From Euryarchaeota archaeon UBA39 (lineage in GTDB: Archaea > Thermoplasmatota > Poseidoniia > Poseidoniales > Thalassarchaeaceae), in NCBI GenBank assembly GCA_002503045.1, contig DAQW01000033.1:1-7876 (forward strand): a DNA stretch of 7,876 nt, given 5' to 3'. A program made the position numbers and the translations under genes. The notes beneath the pieces are model-generated. The model was not told where the DNA came from, did not search any database, and saw only the letters and a program-made list of their open reading frames with translations. This document shows positions 5,642 through 7,876 of the stretch, one piece after another (within the stretch, counting starts at the first letter, position 1; the number at the start of each line of letters is the position of its first letter).

Positions 5642-6793
5642 ATGGAAGAGAACGTCACCATAGATCGTGCGTTAGAAATCCTCTCAGAATACCCCCTCCT
5701 ATCTAAAACAGAAGAAATCCCTCTTTTTGAAGCCCACAATCGAATATCAGCTCGACAAATGATCTCTTTAGTAGACAACCCTCCTTTCGATAATTCTTCT
5801 ATTGATGGGTGGGCAGTTATCGCCTCAGATGATCCTAATAAAAGAGTAGAAATTTCCTCAATTTTTGCAGGTGATAAAACCCCTCCTCCATTATCTTCAG
5901 GCGATGCATTTAGAATAATGACTGGTGCTCCAATCCCAAAAAACGCTGATGCCTTAGTTATGGTTGAAGACGGCATAAACGGTCAAGCTCGAAATAATTT
6001 CATTCGTTTCAAAGGAGAAAATATTAGTAAGGGAGAAATTGCATTAAAACAATCATCACTTCTTACACCTGCATCTCTTGCACTATTGGCTTCTGTTGGC
6101 CATTCAACAGTCTCAGTTTTTACAAAACCAATAGTTTCAATTATTCCCACAGGTAATGAATTAATTTCACCTGGCAAAGAATTACTTGATGGTCAAATTT
6201 ACGAATCCAATTCCATTACTTTGTCAACTTTAGTTAAACGGGCTGGCGCTATCCCATCTGTGGTTGATTCAATAAAAGATGAATTGAATGATTTGAGAGA
6301 CACATTAGATTACTGTGCCTCTACAAGTGATTTGATTATTACATCAGGTGGAGTTAGTATGGGGGATCGAGATTATATTCGAAAATTATTGATTGAAGAA
6401 GGCACCCCTTTATTTTGGAAAGTAAAGATGAGACCAGGGGGCCCACCTATTTTTGGAATTTGGAAAGATACACCAATAATTGGTTTACCTGGAAATCCAG
6501 TTTCAAGTTATGTTGTATTTCTCAATCTAATCGTTCCTTGGCTAAGCCATCCAGATTTATTTTACAAAAAAATCAGAGCCCATCTCCAATCTCAATTGAA
6601 AGGAGCACCAGAAAAAACAACCTTTAGAAGAATAAAAATTGAATCGAAAGATCAGTTATTTGCTTCAACTCATACTCATCAAGGAAGTGGAAATATCAAA
6701 TCGATGGTTGCACACGATGCCCTATCCATTTTACCCCCAAATACAAATGGGGAAGTGGGAGACATTATCGATGCATTGTGGTTGTTTGATTAA
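5642..6793 (+). CDS. moeA: Molybdopterin molybdenumtransferase MoeA
   Basis: Cytoplasmic enzyme (EC 2.10.1.1 type) that inserts molybdate into adenylylated molybdopterin in the last steps of molybdenum-cofactor synthesis; archaeal paralogues may handle tungstate. All family landmarks are present in 383 residues: PPFDNSSIDGWAV at 47-59 (counterpart of the DNSAMDGYA motif, with the Asp kept), RIMTGAPIPKNADALVMVE at 91-109, PTGNEL at 169-174, YESNS at 187-191, ITSGGVSMGDRDY at 233-245, MRPGGPP at 263-269 and GLPGNPVSSY at 281-290. A C-terminal domain-IV region ends near residue 383. Length is close to the usual 390-410 and nothing looks broken. It is divergent from a TSUP transporter and no other molybdenum-cofactor gene lies in the window, so pathway context is missing. 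The next gene starts 61 bases downstream on the same strand. Confidence 0.95.
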   Translation: MEENVTIDRALEILSEYPLLSKTEEIPLFEAHNRISARQMISLVDNPPFDNSSIDGWAVIASDDPNKRVEISSIFAGDKTPPPLSSGDAFRIMTGAPIPKNADALVMVEDGINGQARNNFIRFKGENISKGEIALKQSSLLTPASLALLASVGHSTVSVFTKPIVSIIPTGNELISPGKELLDGQIYESNSITLSTLVKRAGAIPSVVDSIKDELNDLRDTLDYCASTSDLIITSGGVSMGDRDYIRKLLIEEGTPLFWKVKMRPGGPPIFGIWKDTPIIGLPGNPVSSYVVFLNLIVPWLSHPDLFYKKIRAHLQSQLKGAPEKTTFRRIKIESKDQLFASTHTHQGSGNIKSMVAHDALSILPPNTNGEVGDIIDALWLFD

Positions 6794-6826
6794 TCGCATT
6801 TCTTAGAACAATTCAAGCAACGAGTC

Positions 6827-6834
6827 CTTAAAGG
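6827..6834 (+). promoter_or_regulatory. Putative TATA element before the membrane gene
   Basis: CTTAAAGG lies about 21-28 bases before the ATG at 6855. The GGTGGA that follows (6833-6838) resembles a Shine-Dalgarno site but is 16 bases from the ATG, which is too far. A TAA in frame at 6849-6851 rules out a useful start nearer to it. Confidence 0.25.
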
Positions 6835-6854
6835 TGGACATATTGAATTAAATT

Positions 6855-7412
6855 ATGAAGAAGACAATCATGAAGCAATATTGGCGACTCCAACAATCCC
6901 AATCTATTGCCTCATTATTTTTGTGGACCACCACACTTACTTTGTTGGTATGGCCGTATGTAAGTTGGAGATTTGATCCAACCACAACATTTCTAGGGAT
7001 TTCCTTAACATATTGGGGCCTAATCAGTATTGCATTTTTGGTTATTTCAACAATATTTTTCATTGGTTATGCATATGATCAACTCCTATCTCTTTGGAAA
7101 GATCATCGTACTGTAGATACTGAACGAAATCCATTTGCAACATACCAACTTATGCCTCAAACAGCAATAATCGTTGGACATCTTAATGAACTCCTTCGTC
7201 GGCAAGCACCAGATGACGAGGAAGTTATTGCTAGTTGTGAGTGGGTTGATGATTGGCTTGCTTGGTGTTGCAAACAAGAAATTTGGGACAGAAGTCAACA
7301 ATTCTGGGATAAAAATCTCCCTAATCCTGTCCCACCACTTTCCTTCCTTCCAGGAAATGTTGCATCATCTTCACGTGAACGAATTGCACAAAGACCTGAT
7401 GATGAAAATTGA
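6855..7412 (+). CDS. Unrecognised protein with two membrane helices
   Basis: Protein of 185 residues with a basic N-terminus (MKKTIMKQYWR), two hydrophobic segments at about 17-38 and 46-73 separated by a short WRFDPTTT loop, and a soluble tail of about 110 residues. The positive-inside rule suggests a hairpin with both ends in the cytoplasm. The tail is rich in Trp, Asp and Glu (EWVDDWLAWCCKQEIWDR at about 129-146), probably helical, and ends in a Pro/Ser-rich, disorder-like stretch. I do not recognise a family. The ATG at 6855 is the first start after an in-frame stop. It is followed 14 bases later by a probable glycosyltransferase gene with its own ribosome binding site, so the two are likely co-transcribed, and a role in cell-envelope glycan assembly is a context-based guess. 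Confidence 0.8.
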   Translation: MKKTIMKQYWRLQQSQSIASLFLWTTTLTLLVWPYVSWRFDPTTTFLGISLTYWGLISIAFLVISTIFFIGYAYDQLLSLWKDHRTVDTERNPFATYQLMPQTAIIVGHLNELLRRQAPDDEEVIASCEWVDDWLAWCCKQEIWDRSQQFWDKNLPNPVPPLSFLPGNVASSSRERIAQRPDDEN

Positions 7413-7414
7413 AA

Positions 7415-7418
7415 GAGG
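7415..7418 (+). promoter_or_regulatory. Shine-Dalgarno site for the glycosyltransferase
   Basis: GAGG lies eight bases before the ATG at 7427, immediately after the preceding gene's stop. It favours the ATG over an in-frame TTG at 7409 that overlaps that stop. Confidence 0.5.
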
Positions 7419-7426
7419 CCCCTCAG

Positions 7427-7876
7427 ATGATGCACCATTTAGCGGTAGCAGTTCGTGCATTAGATCCTCCAGGCGGGGGGGCAGAACGCTCTCTTTCTAG
7501 CCTTCTTCGAGGCATCTCAATTGAAGGAGAAGGATTCGACTCATCTGCAAAATATTCTCCCCTTCATCCTACCCCCCCACTAACATCACAGTTGATGCAA
7601 CCATGGAAGGTTTCAGCACTTTATTCCAAAGACGGTGGAGAGCAAACAAATCTACTTACAGATGATATTTTAACATCTAGAATTGATTTACCATCTGAAT
7701 CATTTTTTTCTGGTTTAGCTTGGCGTCTACGTTCAAGAAGATCAGGACATCCCAATTCCTTTTTTCTAAAAAAACATCTACAAAGAATAAATTTAGAATT
7801 TTATCAAAAAGTATCTAATTGGCTTGATACATTTGACATTCTACCTACATTGGGATTGACTCAATTAGAATGGTCC
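7427..7876 (+). CDS. Probable GT4-type glycosyltransferase, N-terminal part
   Basis: Open for 150 codons from tandem ATGs at 7427/7430 to the window edge with no stop, so the gene is cut off at its 3' end. The start LAVAVRALDPPGGGAERSL (residues 5-23) matches the first strand and glycine-rich loop of GT-B glycosyltransferases of family 4, where a GGAERSL-like motif begins the acceptor-binding domain. A later FDILPTLG near 136-143 could correspond to a further strand of that domain. The diagnostic donor-site E-x7-E motif would lie beyond the window, so the family call is provisional. Such enzymes add sugars from nucleotide- or lipid-linked donors to surface glycans, glycolipids or S-layer proteins. 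Within 110 bases the coding strand carries G7 (7475-7481, codons for GGGA) and C7 (7572-7578, codons for TPP), which is unusual in this AT-rich sequence. Confidence 0.65.
   Translation, partial: MMHHLAVAVRALDPPGGGAERSLSSLLRGISIEGEGFDSSAKYSPLHPTPPLTSQLMQPWKVSALYSKDGGEQTNLLTDDILTSRIDLPSESFFSGLAWRLRSRRSGHPNSFFLKKHLQRINLEFYQKVSNWLDTFDILPTLGLTQLEWS

Noticed and set aside
5599..5976. 125-codon open frame antisense to moeA
   Set aside because: It lies opposite conserved MoeA motifs and also spans the divergent promoter gap; it is a shadow frame.
7174..7500. 108-codon plus-strand frame spanning the junction of the last two genes
   Set aside because: It overlaps both neighbours in another frame. The true downstream gene starts at 7427 with a ribosome binding site and stays open to the window end.
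1..7876. tRNA, rRNA, CRISPR array, insertion sequence or attachment site
   Set aside because: No cloverleaf-like segment, regularly spaced repeats, transposase motif or long terminal repeats were seen. The gaps are short apart from 2777-3099, which has none of these.

Overview
The window looks like chromosomal DNA from an archaeon. The clearest marker is a complete geranylgeranylglyceryl phosphate synthase, the enzyme that starts archaeal ether lipids. A beta-CASP metallo-beta-lactamase RNase of archaeal CPSF/RNase J type fits this. So do GGTGA-type ribosome binding sites at operon-internal starts, alongside first genes that lack such a site but carry an A/T-rich TATA-like element about 26 bases before the start codon, as in leaderless archaeal transcription. 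Base composition is AT-rich. Tight gene packing and the style of the proteins suggest a marine Thermoplasmatota lineage (Poseidoniales/MGII or a relative). That placement is inference; no rRNA or other definitive marker is present.

Layout. (1) 1-1064, plus strand: the probable last codons of an upstream gene, a stand-alone class I glutamine amidotransferase and a DUF309 protein, closely spaced and probably one operon. (2) 1092-2776, minus strand, convergent with the first block: a 2x[4Fe-4S] ferredoxin, an unrecognised protein whose start overlaps the ferredoxin stop (ATGA), and GGGP synthase. (3) 2777-3099: an AT-rich, non-coding divergent promoter region. (4) 3100-4772, plus strand: the beta-CASP RNase, then a small basic zinc-ribbon protein. 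(5) 4808-5602, minus strand: a TSUP (TauE/SafE) membrane transporter, divergent across only 39 bases from (6) 5642-6793, a MoeA-type molybdopterin molybdenumtransferase. (7) 6855-7876, plus strand: an unrecognised protein with two membrane helices, then the N-terminal 150 codons of a probable GT4-type glycosyltransferase that runs off the window end.

Functional links. The minus-strand block invites a redox-plus-lipid hypothesis, because GGGP synthase shares a likely transcript with a ferredoxin and a protein of unknown function that is probably translationally coupled to it. The TSUP/MoeA pair shares a very short divergent promoter region holding a perfect inverted repeat, so sulfur-oxyanion transport and molybdenum-cofactor synthesis may be co-regulated. 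The last two genes look like the start of a membrane or cell-surface glycan locus. No mobile element, CRISPR array, rRNA or tRNA was seen. The window is mostly housekeeping or ordinary accessory sequence; the least explained parts are the ferredoxin-linked protein, the zinc-ribbon protein, and the shared motifs and inverted repeats in the promoter gaps.
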